Assembly (NCBI GenBank): GCA_003290165.1
Contig: QNQO01000809.1
Location: 1 to 64,000, forward strand
Reading direction: 5' to 3'
Source of the DNA: Berberis thunbergii
Taxonomy: Eukaryota > Streptophyta > Magnoliopsida > Ranunculales > Berberidaceae
Length of the DNA stretch: 64,000 nt
In this document: one piece after another, positions 1 to 13,269 of the stretch
Numbering within the stretch: the first letter of the stretch is position 1
How the letters are laid out: each line of letters opens with the position of its first letter
Notes under the pieces: generated by a model
Seen by the model: the letters and a program-made list of their open reading frames with translations, nothing else
The model's database searches: none
Told to the model about the DNA's origin: nothing
Translations under genes and position numbers: made by a program

Positions 1-243
1 AAGCTGTATGATTTCATAATTGTACTTTAGGAACAATCTAGCCAGCAAACTTCGTTGGCAAACACAAAAATATACTCAATGAACTTATCTTGAATGTTGG
101 CTTCAGTCAGCCCAGAACATACTCTCTAAACTGGTGAACTCAGCCAATTTGCCTCAAAAAGATATTGACATATAGAAACTTTATCCTACTTTCTCTTGAG
201 ATTTTATTTGTAAGTCTACGTGTCATATCCCCCAAGCCTGATT

Positions 244-355
244 CTAGGGAGCGAGGGCAGCCCCACCCGGCTCGTCTCCCTCGAGATGAGAGCTGACACA
301 TCTCAAGGGAAACGAGTGGGGTGGGGCTGCCCTCACGCTCTCCCTCGCTCCCTAG
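244..355. repeat. GC-rich foldback repeat
   Basis: A near-palindrome of about 112 bp. CTAGGGAGCGAGGGCAGCC at the left is mirrored by the complement of GGGAGCGAGGG and GGCTGCCC at the right. Arms are about 45-50 bp with a loop near GAGAGCTGACAC. It is much richer in G+C than its surroundings. It could be a small MITE; no clear target duplication is seen. Confidence 0.6.
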
Positions 356-598
356 CAAAGCTCATCCCCCAAATTAGGAACAGAAACATATGCTTGACAA
401 TGTGGCCAAGTTTGATGATTCTATCCACTAGTCCAAAGGCACAGAGTTGTTACAGAAAAAAGCATTAGTACGATTCTTGCATGAATGAATTTAAGAAGGG
501 TCAGTAGGAGGATGTGTGTTATGATCCTAGTTGAGTAATTAGCCTTCCACTTATTGACAACTCGAGCTTTTGAGGAGTATTTGTTGGTTGTTAAAAAT

Positions 599-610
599 TG
601 GTATCAGAGC
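599..610 (+). other. copia-type primer-binding-site motif
   Basis: TGGTATCAGAGC is complementary to the 3' end of plant initiator methionine tRNA and is the usual primer site of copia retrotransposons. Here it lies within the receptor-kinase intron. I did not recognise LTR or coding parts around it, so it is probably a remnant. Confidence 0.5.
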
Positions 611-1769
611 CAAACCCATGTCGAAGGTTCGATTCCTAGGAGGAGTGGACCTAGAGGCTGGATTAAGACAACTTGGCAAAGGAATTAATCTGGAAAGAGA
701 AACAAGTACCAAATCGAGGTGTCAATGGAGAGGACGTGGAAAGTTAAGGTGAACATTAGGAACAAAAGATGAATGTGATACCAATTGGGGTTTAGTTACT
801 TGATATAGATTCCCATTGGATGAATTAGAGGAAAGACAAAGACGACAAAGACTTTTCAAAGAAACAAAAGCTCATACTCTTCTAAAACTTTAGTAGGATT
901 TAAAGCATCCGGTTTTGATGGCACTTCCTTTGTTGTCTTCCAGGATATATGTTGCCAAAAATTATCTAACCCAATGAATGTGACCAAAGCATAGATAATG
1001 GATGAAGTTTACTTGGTTTCTTCAATGTGAACAAGATCTTTACCCCTTTCTCTATACATTCAAAGTGAACAAAACACAGATTACTACTTTAATCGTTTTA
1101 TTTGGGAGTGTATAACAGCATTTCTATGACTTTGATGCCATCACTTTTACATTCGACTATCTCCATAGAGCAACGGGTCTCATGATAGGCACTCACATTC
1201 TGGATGGGGTTCCAAGGGCAAACGAATATACTAATTCTACACTTATGGCTAGAAAAATCAGTGTATACACTAAGAAATACTATCAGAACTGAGGGATTCC
1301 TATCTATCTCCTGGGAAAACGAGGGTATCATAGTTCACAGAAATGAGGTGGATTTAGATAACTTTATCTAGTGCAACCTTCTGAATGCTCATCTGTAGAT
1401 TTGAAACTTTTCTCTTTAATTGTTGGATCACACTTGTGCATTCAAATGTGAATACGTGTAGTTAAAATCTGCAATGGGTCCAAACAAGTATTTCATGCCT
1501 TCTCCAAGTAAGTATCATCATGTTTTAGGATAGTGTTTAGTTTTTCCTAGTGCTCTAGCATCCTTGCAATCTACCTAGGTACACATGGGCCATAAGTAGA
1601 ACTAATTTCATGGCTTGAAAAACAAAATATTAGGACCACATAAATATTAGTATAGAATGATTAAAATGTTTACATCCAAGATGATCAAGAAAAACTAAAC
1701 CAAGTCAGGGAAAAGAGCATGAAAGAGTTGGGAAAGGACCATGAAATAAGCAGGTAAAGAAATGCTTAC

Positions 1770-4734
1770 CAGGAGCAATATAACCATATGATCCTGCAAC
1801 AGCAGACATTGACTTGGAGTACGGCATGTCAATCACCTTCGCCAATCCAAAATCACCAACATGAGCTTCGAAGTTATCATCAAGCAGGATGTTATTGGAC
1901 TTTATATCACGGTGAATGATCCGTGGCTTACAATCATGATGCAAATAAGCGAGTCCCTGAGCAGCTCCAAGGGCAATACTGTACCGTAATTGCCAAGTCA
2001 GGGTACAACGTTCCCCATGAATCAGTTCACCCAAGCTTCCCCTTGACATGAACTGATAGAGAAGGAGATTGGAGCCCTGGTGGTAGCAGAAACCGAATAG
2101 CTTCACAATGTTCCGATGCCTGGTCTTTCCAAGTGTTATAATCTCAGCATGGAAGCTGTTATCAACATTGTTTCCCTCTCTATTAGAAGAAAGCTTCTTA
2201 ACTGCAAGTGTCTCTCCAGATTGCATGATGGCCTTATACACTGTTCCACAAGCCCCTCTTCCAATAACAAAGTTTTCATCAAAGTTATTTGTTGCTTCAA
2301 CCAAATCCTGGAAAGCAAATCCTTCTTTTGGAAAAAAATACATGTCTGGCATTGAATATGGCAATTGCTTATCTTCTGAAGGAACAACAATTTCGACTGT
2401 ACGCCTCATAAAATATAGCACAACTGGTATTAAAATGAGAGAAACGCCACCAACAGAAGCTGAAACTATTGCAACAATTTTGCCAAGACGAGGATTTGTT
2501 CCGTTCCACGTGTGCGGAGCAGGCTGAGAAGATGGAGATTCACTACATGCTTTAAGAGGCCCACCACAGAGGCCTTGGTTTCCGAGAAAGCTGGCTGCTC
2601 CCATGTTTTGAAACAGCGGTATCGATGGTAAAGGCCCAACTAATTCATTGTAAGAAACATTGAACCCCAACAAACTTGACAAGTTTCCAAATGTATCTGG
2701 AATATCACCAGTCAAATTGTTATTATTAAGCGCAAGACATTCCAACAAACCAAGATTTCCCAGCTCCGGCGGTATCTTTCCAGAAAGGTTATTATAACTG
2801 AGATTCATCGCAATCTGCAAGCTTGAGAGTGAACCCAGCTCTGGTGGTATGGACCCAGAAAACATGTTAGCACCCATCTGTAGCTCAGTTAATCGTGAGA
2901 GATTCCCCAATGCAGCTGGTATATTGCCTGAAAGCCTATTTTCAGAAAGCTTTAGTAACTCCAACTGTGAAAGGGCTCCAAGCTCATCTGGTAAAGCTTC
3001 CACAAAGTTGTTTCGGCTGAGATCAAGCCGTTGCAGTGTCTTGCAATTTACAATCTCCGGTGGGATTCTCCCAGTAAGCATATTAGAAGAGACATTAAAT
3101 GTCACCAATTGAGACAAAAAACCAATCTCTCTTGGCAACTGAGATGAAAAGTGATTGTATGAGAGGTGAAGCCTCTGCAAAGTTTTGCAGTTCCCAATCG
3201 CTTGCGGAATTGGACCATTGAACTTGTTTTGGCCCAGTTCAACAGTGGACAAGTTCACAAGTTTACATATGTCCGAAGGAAAGCTGCCTGTAATGCTGTT
3301 GCCAACTAGACGAAGCTGCACCAAAGATTTGCAGTTTGTTACCCCATAAGGGATATTTCCAGTCAGCCTGTTCGTCCCAACGTTCAACAAAATCAGGTTA
3401 GAATGTCTGCAAAGATGGCGTGGTATTCTCCCAGTCAGATAATTCTCAGATACATCTACCACCCAAAGCCGGCTATACATCCCGAGACTTTGAGGAATGT
3501 TTCCATTCAAAGAATTATTGAAGAGCTGTAACATGATCAATTCTTTCAAATACTGAAATCCCACCGGAATAGGACCAGTAAGATAATTGATTGAAAGATC
3601 GAGCTTTGTCAAACTCTGTAAATTGGCTAGTTCAACAGGGATAATACCTGTAAGCTGGTTCTGGAAAAGGTAGAGCAAACGTAAACCCTCTCTCTTACAC
3701 AACTCCACCGGTATTTCTCCACTTAACAAGTTCTCCGAGAAGTCAATCTCTGTGATGAGGGAAAGATTACCAAGTTCTTCTGGGATCGTCCCATTCAACC
3801 CATTTCTGTACAGGTACAACTTCTGTAGATGCATGAGGTTACCAATCTCCGAGGGTATTTCACCCACAAGATTGTTCTGATACAAAGCTATAGTCACAAG
3901 ATTTGTACAATTTCCAATCTCCCTCGGAATAGCCCCAGACAAACCATTACTCCAAAGGATCAGTTCTCTCAAATTTTGCAGCATTCCAAGCCCTTTCTGT
4001 ACTTCACCAACTAAATCATTTTGAGCTAGACCAAGTACTTGCAGGCTCTCACATCCACTTATCTCATTTGGTATGCTGCCAGAGATCGAATTCTGCCCTG
4101 CTCGGAAAATTGTCAATCTCTTAAGATTACCAAGTGCATGAGGCAAAGGGCCTGTGAGATTATTACTATAAGCAACTAATCCCTTCAACGCAGAAAGATT
4201 TCCAAGCTCCACTGGAAGTGGCCCAGAGATTCTGTTATTGCAAAAATTCAATTGTATTAAACAAGGCAATTTACCCAACTCAACAGGGATTTCCCCGCTG
4301 AACTGATTGTTATTCAAATAAAGATATCCCAATTTCAAACAATTCTCAATCTCCTTCGGTATAATTCCAGATAACCCATTAGAAGAAACATCAAGCAGAG
4401 TAAGATGGACTAAACCGCCGATACTCGGTGACAAGGTACCAGACAGATTAAAGTCATGCAAATCAAGAGACCAAACAACTGGATTCCTTCCTCTTGTGCA
4501 ATTCACACCCCTCCATCTACATGGGGTTTCATCACTAGAATTCCAACTACCCAAATGGTCCAATTCATCATGGAAGGCACTCTTCAATTGAAGAAGGTAT
4601 TGCCCCTCCATATTAATCCCTTCAGCGCAGTAACCCAATAGAGCTACCACCACCAATACAAATTCAGTAAAACCCAGAGCTGAGCATCTCTTCAATCTAG
4701 AATTTGACAACATTCTAATCTTCTTCCCAAACAT
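1770..4734 (-). CDS. LRR receptor-like kinase, first (main) exon, C-terminus outside window
   Basis: Plasma-membrane receptor-like Ser/Thr kinase. From the first in-frame ATG (4734) the exon encodes 988 residues plus one base. Residues 1-39 form a signal peptide (hydrophobic run FVLVVVALLGY), followed by an LRRNT domain (WNSSDETPCRWRGVNC), about 25 leucine-rich repeats of 24 residues, a membrane span near 753-776, and the kinase from about 806. Visible kinase motifs are the glycine loop GRGACGTVYKA, Lys846 in AVKK, HRD at 941-943 and DFG at 961-963, so the catalytic residues are present and it is an RD kinase. The exon stops after GSYGYIAP at a clean G|GTAAGC donor (phase 1), exactly where the relatives of Arabidopsis At2g33170 and At5g63930 have their intron. 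The APE motif and the rest of the C-lobe (roughly 100 residues) must lie left of position 1. ATG 4711-4713 is an alternative start that also keeps the signal peptide. The ligand is unknown. No frameshift is seen. Confidence 0.93.
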
Positions 4735-5400
4735 GAAACTCAACCTACTACTTTGCACCTCAATGTCTTGCAACCCCAGACCACATTTCCAGATTGAAAA
4801 AGTAAAAACCCCACAACACTAGGATCCAACAAGCCAATCACATTGACCCATTTCCATGAAACTATAGTCTCAACAAGACAACTCAAAAGTTCAACTCAAA
4901 TACATACATGCACAATAACCATCAAAACTCAAGATACCAAGAATAGAGAGCCAAAAGTTTTTTTTTGCATACCTGCAAGGAGGAGGCCTCAAATCCAGCA
5001 ACTTAAGGTGCTGGAAAATCCAAAAACATGACTCATGATAAAATCTGTCTGAAAAGATTAGTGAAAGTAAAATCTACCTTTTGGAGGGACAAAAACTCAT
5101 GCACAGAATCTAAAATCTCAAATGCATTGTTCAATGAATATCTCTTTCTCTAACTAAGAAAAAAAGGTCTGAACTAAAGTATTAAGTCTCCTTGAAGTCT
5201 TGAAAAAAATTACACATGCCCATGTCTTCCCACTTGTCGAGAATGATGACAGTATGGGAATCCTAATGTGAATCAAATCAAATCAAATGGAGGGGAAGAA
5301 CTCCACTTCAGAAGTTATCATGGCCGACCAAGCATGCTTTCCATTTCTTTCATCACCCGCAGTCTTTAATTACTTAGTGGGAAGTCCCATTCTTGTGCTT
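4735..5400 (-). promoter_or_regulatory. 5' leader and proximal upstream region of the LRR kinase gene
   Basis: Non-coding sequence directly upstream of the kinase ATG. On the minus strand a good splice donor (TTGCAG|GTATGC, exon end 4973) suggests an intron in the 5' leader, with an acceptor somewhere between 4960 and 4740. I cannot fix the acceptor or the transcription start. Confidence 0.35.
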
Positions 5401-8400
5401 CACTATGTTGTCTAAGTTTTTCAACACATTTTTTATTTATCTAATTAATTTCCATTGTATTCAAATATTGATCAGCTATGAACTCAATAGAATAGTACAC
5501 AATGTGAATTGTTTTTGGTAAACTTAGTATCAACTATAACATCATCAATGACATCATCGTATAATAAACTATGATATGAGGAAAATATAGTGGAACCAAA
5601 AAGGGATAAAAATCCACCAAAGGTAATAGAAATGTTATTTATGAATAAATAGTTAAATGGTGAATATTAAATCCTAAAAAGTTATATGATTGTTTATGAA
5701 TTTTTTAAGCTTCTACGAAGTTTCAATGGTAGTCTCCAAGGCTTAGGGATAAGAGCTAAAGCACCATTATATTATTATTATTATTTTTATAATAATATAT
5801 TTATACATCATCTGCTGATTTACAAACATCTTCCAAGCTAGATCTAATAGTTACGGCTAATGTCATAGTCTTCCATATTCAAAAAGAGATGTTGAATGAT
5901 CGACGCTTCATGTTTAGCTGCCTGCATTGCATCAATGATCAGGACTAAAAGAGGAGCTGCAAAGTTCAACTCTGCTACAAAGAAACCATACCTACTTGCA
6001 TTAACATTCCTACATATTGTCTATCATTTATATCACCTGCAACATTAAGATGCAAATCAAATATCAATGAATTGTTGTTATCATTATATTGTTTAAAATC
6101 TTTTAAGAGTCTAAGGAGTTGAAGGTTTATGACACAAGTTAGAGAAAACATTTTCCTAAAAAGTTGATACCCATTGAAAACTTGAAATAATAGGGTAATA
6201 ATGTAACACTTGTTTTAAAAGGAGTTTATAGGTTAAACAAAGTTTTATGATAAGCTAGTGTTTCAAAGGACTTATTAATTAGTTTTTTCTCTTCCTATAA
6301 AACACAATGAAAGTATACAATACATTAATACAATCCAATAAGTTATTTGTTTGTCCTCTACACTTGTTATCCTTCCAACTAAAAGTTTTAATTCACTTAT
6401 TCATGCGTTTGCAATTTGTTATGCAAAAAGAGTTGGTGTATATTAAACATAATTTCTAATATTGTATTAGGACGACAAAAAACAGGTCCAAAAACAATAG
6501 AAATACAAAACTAATGTAGACAAGAAGTTCAATTAGGATTTTAGATTTATTTAATCAAGTATATGTTCAGTAATATCAAATTTAAATTATTTTATTTAAT
6601 CAAGTATATGTTCAATAATATTAACTTTAAGCTATTTTATGTAATCAAGTATATATATGTATTGTCGACTCAAAAACATATTACTTATTTTTTTTTAGAT
6701 TTTAATTCATTTCACCAAAATGTTAATTTTCTTTTAATGTAAGCAATAGAGCATAAACATGCTCAAATACAAAACGTGTGAACTTACCGATTATACGTGC
6801 TCTAGGGAGGGCATTATCAGCTACCATCATCATTTGATTTACTCAATTGGACATGTAAACTAACAATCCAAATCCATTAATTATTTTTAAATGGGGGGGG
6901 TGTAACAGTTAGAAATTTTGTTTTCCACAACACTGTCACCATTAAATTGATTGTTTCTTTGAATTGGTGAAACTAATAATGTCCAATTGGACTTTTACAA
7001 TTACTTTTCCTGACTGACATATACCACTATTTTAGCACGTTCCAAAAATCTCTTGTTTAGTCTAATGTTTGATGATTCATATGTGACATTTTCAAAGTGT
7101 TTCATTTGAAACTCCAACCCAAACAGGCATATTCCCTTTTAGACTTTGTGTTTGGGTGGAGTCTTTTCAGAGTTTCCTTGTGGTATTTGCATTTAGGATA
7201 ATTAGGTAGTTTGGTGCTTTTGTAACTATGTAGCACAAGTAGGGTTTTTTTTTTTTCCACTTAATAATTGTATAGAAAGGATAGTTAAAAAGTTTGGAAA
7301 CAAAATAAACGATTTCTTTTATCAATATTTACTTATTACATCTTTAAGTTTGAATCCAACCTCAAATAATGAGTTTTCATTAAAAAAAATTATTATTTGT
7401 GTCGCAAGTGATTTTTTCGAATTGAACATGTTCAAATAGTTTAACTATTTAATATATTCCATCACAATAAAAACTTCTAAATGTGCATGACCGTTGTTAC
7501 GCAAATTAATTAGAAAAGTTTTTATCACATTTTTTATTTATTTATATAAATTGCCATTTCTTTGATTAGATTTAAAAACATAACATTTTAGAGCATTAGC
7601 CAAAAATGCTATTTTATGGGGCCCATGTGAGAAAATCTATGCTCCAAGGGAACTCCTAAAACTTTTCCTATTTTGACTTTACTTCAGCCTTCCCCATATA
7701 ATGGGGCATCCATACCATCCCCAAATCATAAAGAATATTAAAATATTTCAACTCTTTTAATTCTCTAAATTAAAAAACCAAAACAATGATGAAAAAATGA
7801 AAAATATATTTACATAATGTTGAAAAAATTTAAAATATGGAATGTAGTTGGAGGGATGAAAAATAGAAGATCCCTAAATTTAGTTTTTGGCTAAAATGGG
7901 GATGGTTGATCCCCTAGGAGATATAGGCATTAAAATGTTACATAACCTTTTCAGTTCTCCTTTATTTTTTATGCACCTATACTAAAAAAAATGCAATTAT
8001 TATGACAAACTATTTCACTTATTTAAGATGATTTTTTAATATAAAATGAGTTGTTCAACACTTATCCTTACAACGTGAAAACAATTATCACAAACACGAA
8101 TGATAGTTTTCATCATTTAATTAAAAGATTGGAGGAAACTAACAAATACATCAAATATTTTTTTTAACAAAAACATAAGAATCAACATTTTTATAATGCA
8201 GCAACACAAGCCATAATATTTTGTAGTGGCACACCTATAATCAGGCATACCAAACGGTTAAATTGGTTATCAAACCCTTGACCATGGATTCTGATTATGC
8301 GAGACTTTGCAAAAGCTCACGAAAATTTTTGTTTTTTCAATTTACATAAAGAAAACGTACGAATTTTTCCATTGCTTCATCACTAATTATTTGGGCGAAT

Positions 8401-8734
8401 TTGTTAATTTCATCTCAATTTTCTTCATCGATCTGCTTATTGAGTCTTTGATTGCAAATTTTTCGTCAATCGGTGGTGAGAGATAGGGACAATCGATTGT
8501 GTGTGAAAAGGGATGTTGGCGGCGAGGCTGAGAAATGGCTGGTGCGGTCAATGAGGGAGAGAGATGGTTGATTGGTGAGAGAAGTTGTGAGTGAGGGAGA
8601 GAGGGCGATCGGTGAAAGGGACAGCAGGTAGGGAGAGAGGGTCATTTGTGCTTGTTGTTTGTGTGTGGCAAAGAGAGTTGTGGCTATGTGTGTGGCTACT
8701 GGATGCGTCTGCATTTTTGGCTAGTATGTTTGTT
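5401..8734. other. AT-rich intergenic DNA, no gene seen
   Basis: Neither strand shows a recognisable coding exon. The stretch is rich in A/T runs and has a G8 tract near 6892. A block at about 7590-7935 (starting AGAGCATTAGCC, ending near GGCATTAAAATG) resembles the end of a small diverged transposon, but I could not match its ends. A purine-rich low-complexity strip (8470-8700) lies next to the first hAT element. Confidence 0.5.
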
Positions 8735-9377
8735 TAGGGGTGGACATCCCATCCTGAAAATCCCAATCATGTCTCAATTTATTCGTGTCTTATGGGATTG
8801 ATCAATCCCGTCCCGTCCCGATCTAGAGTGGGACAGGATCGGGATGAAGATTTTCAATCTTGTCCCATCTCGAATTGATTTTTCAAATAATTATTATTAA
8901 TAATTATAATATTATTCATGAAAATAATAACACATGGATTCTATTCTACTAGGAATTGTTTTCTATTGTTGTCTTATTCATGAAAATAATAACAAATGTA
9001 TTTTATTATGAATAAAACACAAGTTGTGTACCAAACAATGTTCATTCACAGAAAGCTCAATTTACTAAACTTTTCTTATAAAAGTTCACATGCTAAAAAT
9101 GCATAGCAAAACATATTCATATATACAATCATATGTATTTATCGTTTCATATAAGTACTAGTAAAGCTAATACAATGATTTACATTTAAAAACAAAGAAA
9201 CATCAATTTGAAATATACAAAATGTTTTATTTCCTGTTGATCCCGTCCTGTCCCGTTCCGAGCCCATTTGGGATGGGACGAGGTCGGGATGAGTTTTACC
9301 TTATCCTGGTCTTCTCCAATCCCGAACAAACGTGATGGGATATGGATGAGGTCCACCCTGTCCCGTGCCCACCCCTA
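8735..9377. mobile_element. hAT-type non-autonomous element, copy A
   Basis: Bounded by TAGGGGTGGACA at the left and TGCCCACCCCTA at the right, an inverted terminal repeat of about 12 bp typical of a plant hAT group. Flanked by a perfect 8-bp duplication TGTTTGTT (8727-8734 and 9378-9385). The ends hold runs of CCCGTCCCGT / GGGACGGGAT-like motifs; the core is AT-rich and non-coding. Length 643 bp, no transposase. Confidence 0.9.
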
Positions 9378-9639
9378 TGTTTGTTGCGTTTGTGCGTGGT
9401 GAAAGGGAGGTCATACAATAATGAATGTGGAGGAGAGAAAGCATTGATGGTTTCGTTACTAGTTGGGCTTGCCCATTTGGTCTCATGAAATCCACTTCCT
9501 TTTATTTTTCTTGTTTTAATTATCTTTTAAATAAATTTCTTCTAGATATGCTACATTGAATTTAGGGTATTTAAAAAAAAAATAATCTTATCCAATCTAT
9601 ACGAGGTGCAAGTCCCCTGTATATGAGGATGACTGTGCG

Positions 9640-9834
9640 AGATTTAATGTGTTTATAGGTTTATTTACTTGCATCTTATTTTTTCACATATTTAATATAC
9701 TCACAATATTTTTGTATATGTTTCTTGAATTGTCAAAATTCTTACGTTTTTTCTTTACACACCAAAATATTTCTCAAAATTTTCTTAAAATTAGGAGACC
9801 AAAATTAAGTCGATAAATGAAATCACAATCCTTG
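9640..9834 (-). mobile_element. truncated copy of the CAAGGATTGTGATTT inverted-repeat element
   Basis: On the minus strand this begins CAAGGATTGTGATTT and follows the first half of the elements at 30523-31053 and 59905-60454, including TTTGGTGTGTAAA and AAGATGCAAGTAAATAAA. The other end is missing; similarity fades near 9640. Confidence 0.65.
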
Positions 9835-12436
9835 TTTTTGACTAAAATAAAGAAAGGAAAACAAGATTACAATCTAATCCAGTTAACCAATATCAACATA
9901 TTTTGTCCATTTCACCTACTTCAACCCTCAACTGAAATGGGTTAGAACACGATTTTCATCATCCTTCCAATCCCAGAATTATCTTGTATTTCTTTCAACA
10001 TGAGAATTGCTCAAGAGAGACATTTTTTTTGAGTGGTTTCCGTTTAAGTATTATAGTACTAACTTTCGAAAATCATATATGGACCACTTTGCAATCGTAC
10101 ATTTCACACTTTGTTAACTTTTGTTCTTGCTAATATCATATTTATAAGGGATATCACTATATATTCATTTGCAATAGGAAGAGCAAAACAATGAAAGTTG
10201 GATTGGACTTATACTTTATATTTTTGAAATATATATCGTGGTACAAATGCTGACATCATGATAGTGCATAAAAATAACTCGGAAGGAAGAGTTATTCTAA
10301 CCAGCCTTTTTTGGTGGCATTTTCTTGACCTTGTTTTGGTATTTTTACACTTTTTGTCCCTCATCTTTAAGATACAACTACAAACACTATTTATATAAGG
10401 GGTAGAAGTGTAAAAAACCCAAACAAGACAAAAAAAAGGCTAGCAAACAAAGCTGACTAGAAATTTTGCAGAAGGATATATGGATGTAATGAAAATATTA
10501 GAATTTTGTTTTGGAAATTTTGCGTAATATTTTCTCCTCGATTAAATAAAAATCAAACTTTCAAGTGGTGACACTCAAACAAAACATCAAATATTGATAC
10601 ATGTTGAAAATCTGTTGATCCAAACTCAAATTTTTTTATCTAATTTAACAATGACATGAAGACAAAAATCAACATGTAAACCCCAACTATAACAACCAAA
10701 ACATTAAATTTTTTTGTGATTTCAATCATTAAGTTAGTTATTATAATTAACCTGAGAATAATAATAAACCAAACTAAAACATATAATGATGACAACATTA
10801 AACACATGCACACCCACTGACATATATTAATATATCAATATATTAATTTACGAAAATTATAGAAACAAATTATTAGAATTAAAATTGAGAAAGATATACT
10901 AGGCCCCATTCCATGATGAAACATGATTGAATTGAAGTAATAGTAATGAATGAGGTTTGGAACCCTTTTTTTTCCTTTTTGCCACTAGAAACAGTGCCCA
11001 CAGAGAACGTGAGAAGTACTGGATTGTTAGCTCTTAGTGCTTTGAAAAAAAATAAGTTGGGATGTAGGGGTGGGGAAGAAAGAGATGTGATGGTTACCAT
11101 ACCTATGCCTTGGCTTGCCAACATCATTAAACAAAGAGCTAAATATCAGAACGTGCTAGCCAAGAGCAAAAGCAACACATAGCTTAGCCAGCATGTTTTT
11201 TGTTTTTTTTAGGTGTTAGAGATAACAGACTTTCATTATCATCTCATGATGATCATCTTTCATTTAAGATGAAGGTGGCAGTATGGCACTTGCTAGTCTC
11301 ACGAGATCTTGGTGTTTTCTTGACTACGGGTGTTAATGGATCAGGTTTGGGAATTTGCCTTATCCATGTAGTTTAATAAAATTTAGGCGAAGCGATATCT
11401 GTAACAAGTTCAATCCATTAACTATGGTTGTGATATCAACAACTTGATGACGCCAAGTTTTGAAGTTAAGACTGTTATCATCAAAACATTAAAGCTATTT
11501 GTCAATAACACAAACTGAAGAGTAGCCAATATGGTGAGATACTTGAAAAAATAAAAATTTGATTGAAAACGAAGTCAGAAAATTAAGAAGAAAAAAATGT
11601 TGATATGGTCATTGAGCTAAGCAAGTGGAATAGTAGAGAGAGTACAGGGGGTATGAGTTGAAAATTGTATATTTTGCAAATTTGTATGGATATATATGAA
11701 CCAACCATTTACAAGTTGTCCTTTGAATTGATGGTCATGGTTAGGCACTTCTCCTCTACTCTCCCATTCATTTCAACTAAAAGAAAAAAAAAACAAAGAA
11801 TATCGTATCAATCTCATTTTTCTATTTAACAATAAAAGTTGCTGATAAGTTATTAGGGTATAATTTAAAGTATAATATGAGAGATGAATTATTAAGTAAG
11901 CTAGGTAGGTAGGGAGGGAAGTAGGAAGGGAGAATCATTGATGTTGTACACAGAATTAGTTGCATAGTATTTATTATTAAGGTGCATTTTTGTTGACCAA
12001 ATTAAGGGAAAGGTTAGATGAACTTCCATTGATTTGAATAAAGATAGATGATGATGAATGAATCATGTCGATAAGGTAGGGAGGGAGGGAGGGAGAGAGA
12101 TGGTTTTTGTTTAGGCTTAATTTCCTCCCAACTATATATGAAGAATCCGAATCTGTGTCAGTTTTCTTTGCTGTTGATAACTTGGATACTGTTTTGGTTT
12201 TGGTTTTGGTTTTGGTTTTGTTAGATCTAAAAAACAATAATGTGGATTAGTTTAGAGCTTATTTGATGGCCTTCTCTCTCTCATCCTTTGCTATGATATG
12301 ATATTACAACAATACTTGTATGAAAAACATTTTCAAGTACATTTATAAAGAATGAAGTAAATGCATGTAGAGGTTCAAAGTGAATGTGTTTTGATGTGGA
12401 AAACATATGCAAACACGGTTGAAAGGCATGAGAGAT
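9835..12436. other. AT-rich intergenic DNA with simple repeats
   Basis: No supported gene. It contains a foldback repeat (listed separately), a GGGA-rich strip near 12080 and a short TTTTGG microsatellite near 12190-12220. Short open frames here are low-complexity and have no recognisable domain. Confidence 0.5.
10298..10446. repeat. MITE-like foldback repeat
   Basis: The left arm (AACCAGCCTTTTTTGG, then CTTGTTTTGG and TTTTTACACTT) is complementary to the right arm (AAGTGTAAAAAACCC, AAACAAGACAAAAAAAGGC). It forms a hairpin of about 150 bp. The family is not assigned. Confidence 0.55.
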
Positions 12437-13269
12437 TAGGGGTGGGCATTCCATCCCGCGATTCCGTTCTCGTCCCGTCTCGTCTCGATTTTTTTGGGTC
12501 TTAATGGGATTGAATAATTTCATCTCGATCCCGTCCTGATCTAGAATGGGATGGGATGAGATGAAGATTTTCAATCCCGCCAATCCCGTCCCGTCCCGAA
12601 ATAATTTATTAACATTAATTATTAATATTTATTTTATTTAATTACAAGATTGACATCCAACAGATGCGTAGGATGAAGATTAGTTATTGAATGATTCATG
12701 TCCTGCAATTCAGCAGTTATGCTAATTCTGCAATTCAGCAATTTGGTTTCTTTGTTTGGTTTCTTAGGTAATTCTGCAATTCAGCAGTTATGCTAATTCT
12801 CTGAACATTCAGCAGTTATGATTCATGTCCTGCAATTCTGCAATTCAGCAGTGATGCTAATTCTGCAGTTATGATTCATGTCCTACAATTCAACAGGTTG
12901 CTAATTTTGCAATTCAGCAGTTATGTTAATTCTCTGTTTGTATCTATCACCTAATAAACATTACTCAACATGTATTTTGTTACTGGAATCCGAGTACTTT
13001 ATTCAGTTTATTGTGAAATTCGCTTGTTAGTTAAAGAGGGCAGCAGTTCCAGGCTAGCAGACTGCAGTCCAGCAGTTCCAGCAGACTGCTCAGACTCAGA
13101 CTGCAAGTGAAGAAGATTGACACGCTGATCCCGTCCCGTCCCGAACCCGTTTGGGATGGGACGAGGTCGAGATGTGGTTTTTCTCATCTCGTCCCGTCCC
13201 GATCCCGTATGAACGGGATGGGATAGGGATGGGTATATCTCGTCCCATCCCGTCCCGTGCCCACCCCTA
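12437..13269. mobile_element. hAT-type non-autonomous element, copy B
   Basis: Same terminal repeats as copy A (TAGGGGTGGGCA ... TGCCCACCCCTA) and the same CCCGTCCCGT-rich subterminal blocks. Flanking 8-mers TGAGAGAT and TGAGAGAC match at 7 of 8 positions. The core differs from the other copies and holds a short tandem array (12705-12930). Length 833 bp, no transposase. Confidence 0.88.
12705..12930. repeat. irregular tandem array inside hAT copy B
   Basis: Repeated units built from TGCAATTCAGCAGTTATG and GATTCATGTCCTGCAATTC, about 20-45 bp each, in at least six partial copies. A CAGCAGTTCCAG-type repeat follows near 13040-13100. Confidence 0.75.

Larger units (their letters stand above)
1..1769 (-). 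other. intron of the LRR kinase gene (partial) with repeat-derived sequence
   Basis: This sequence lies downstream of the donor at 1769. No frame on the minus strand encodes the expected end of the kinase domain (SYGVVLLEL or DRPSMREVV-like motifs). I therefore read it as intron, with the last exon beyond the left edge. It holds a foldback repeat (244-355) and a tRNA-Met primer-binding-like motif (599-610), so part of it is transposon-derived. The alternative is a gene truncated by insertion. Confidence 0.6.

Noticed and set aside
2108..4641. Plus-strand frames across the receptor kinase
   Set aside because: Antisense shadows of a well-supported LRR/kinase exon.
4735..4773. Extension of the receptor kinase to an upstream TTG
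   Set aside because: TTG is not a normal plant start; ATG 4734 is the first in-frame ATG and gives a good signal peptide.
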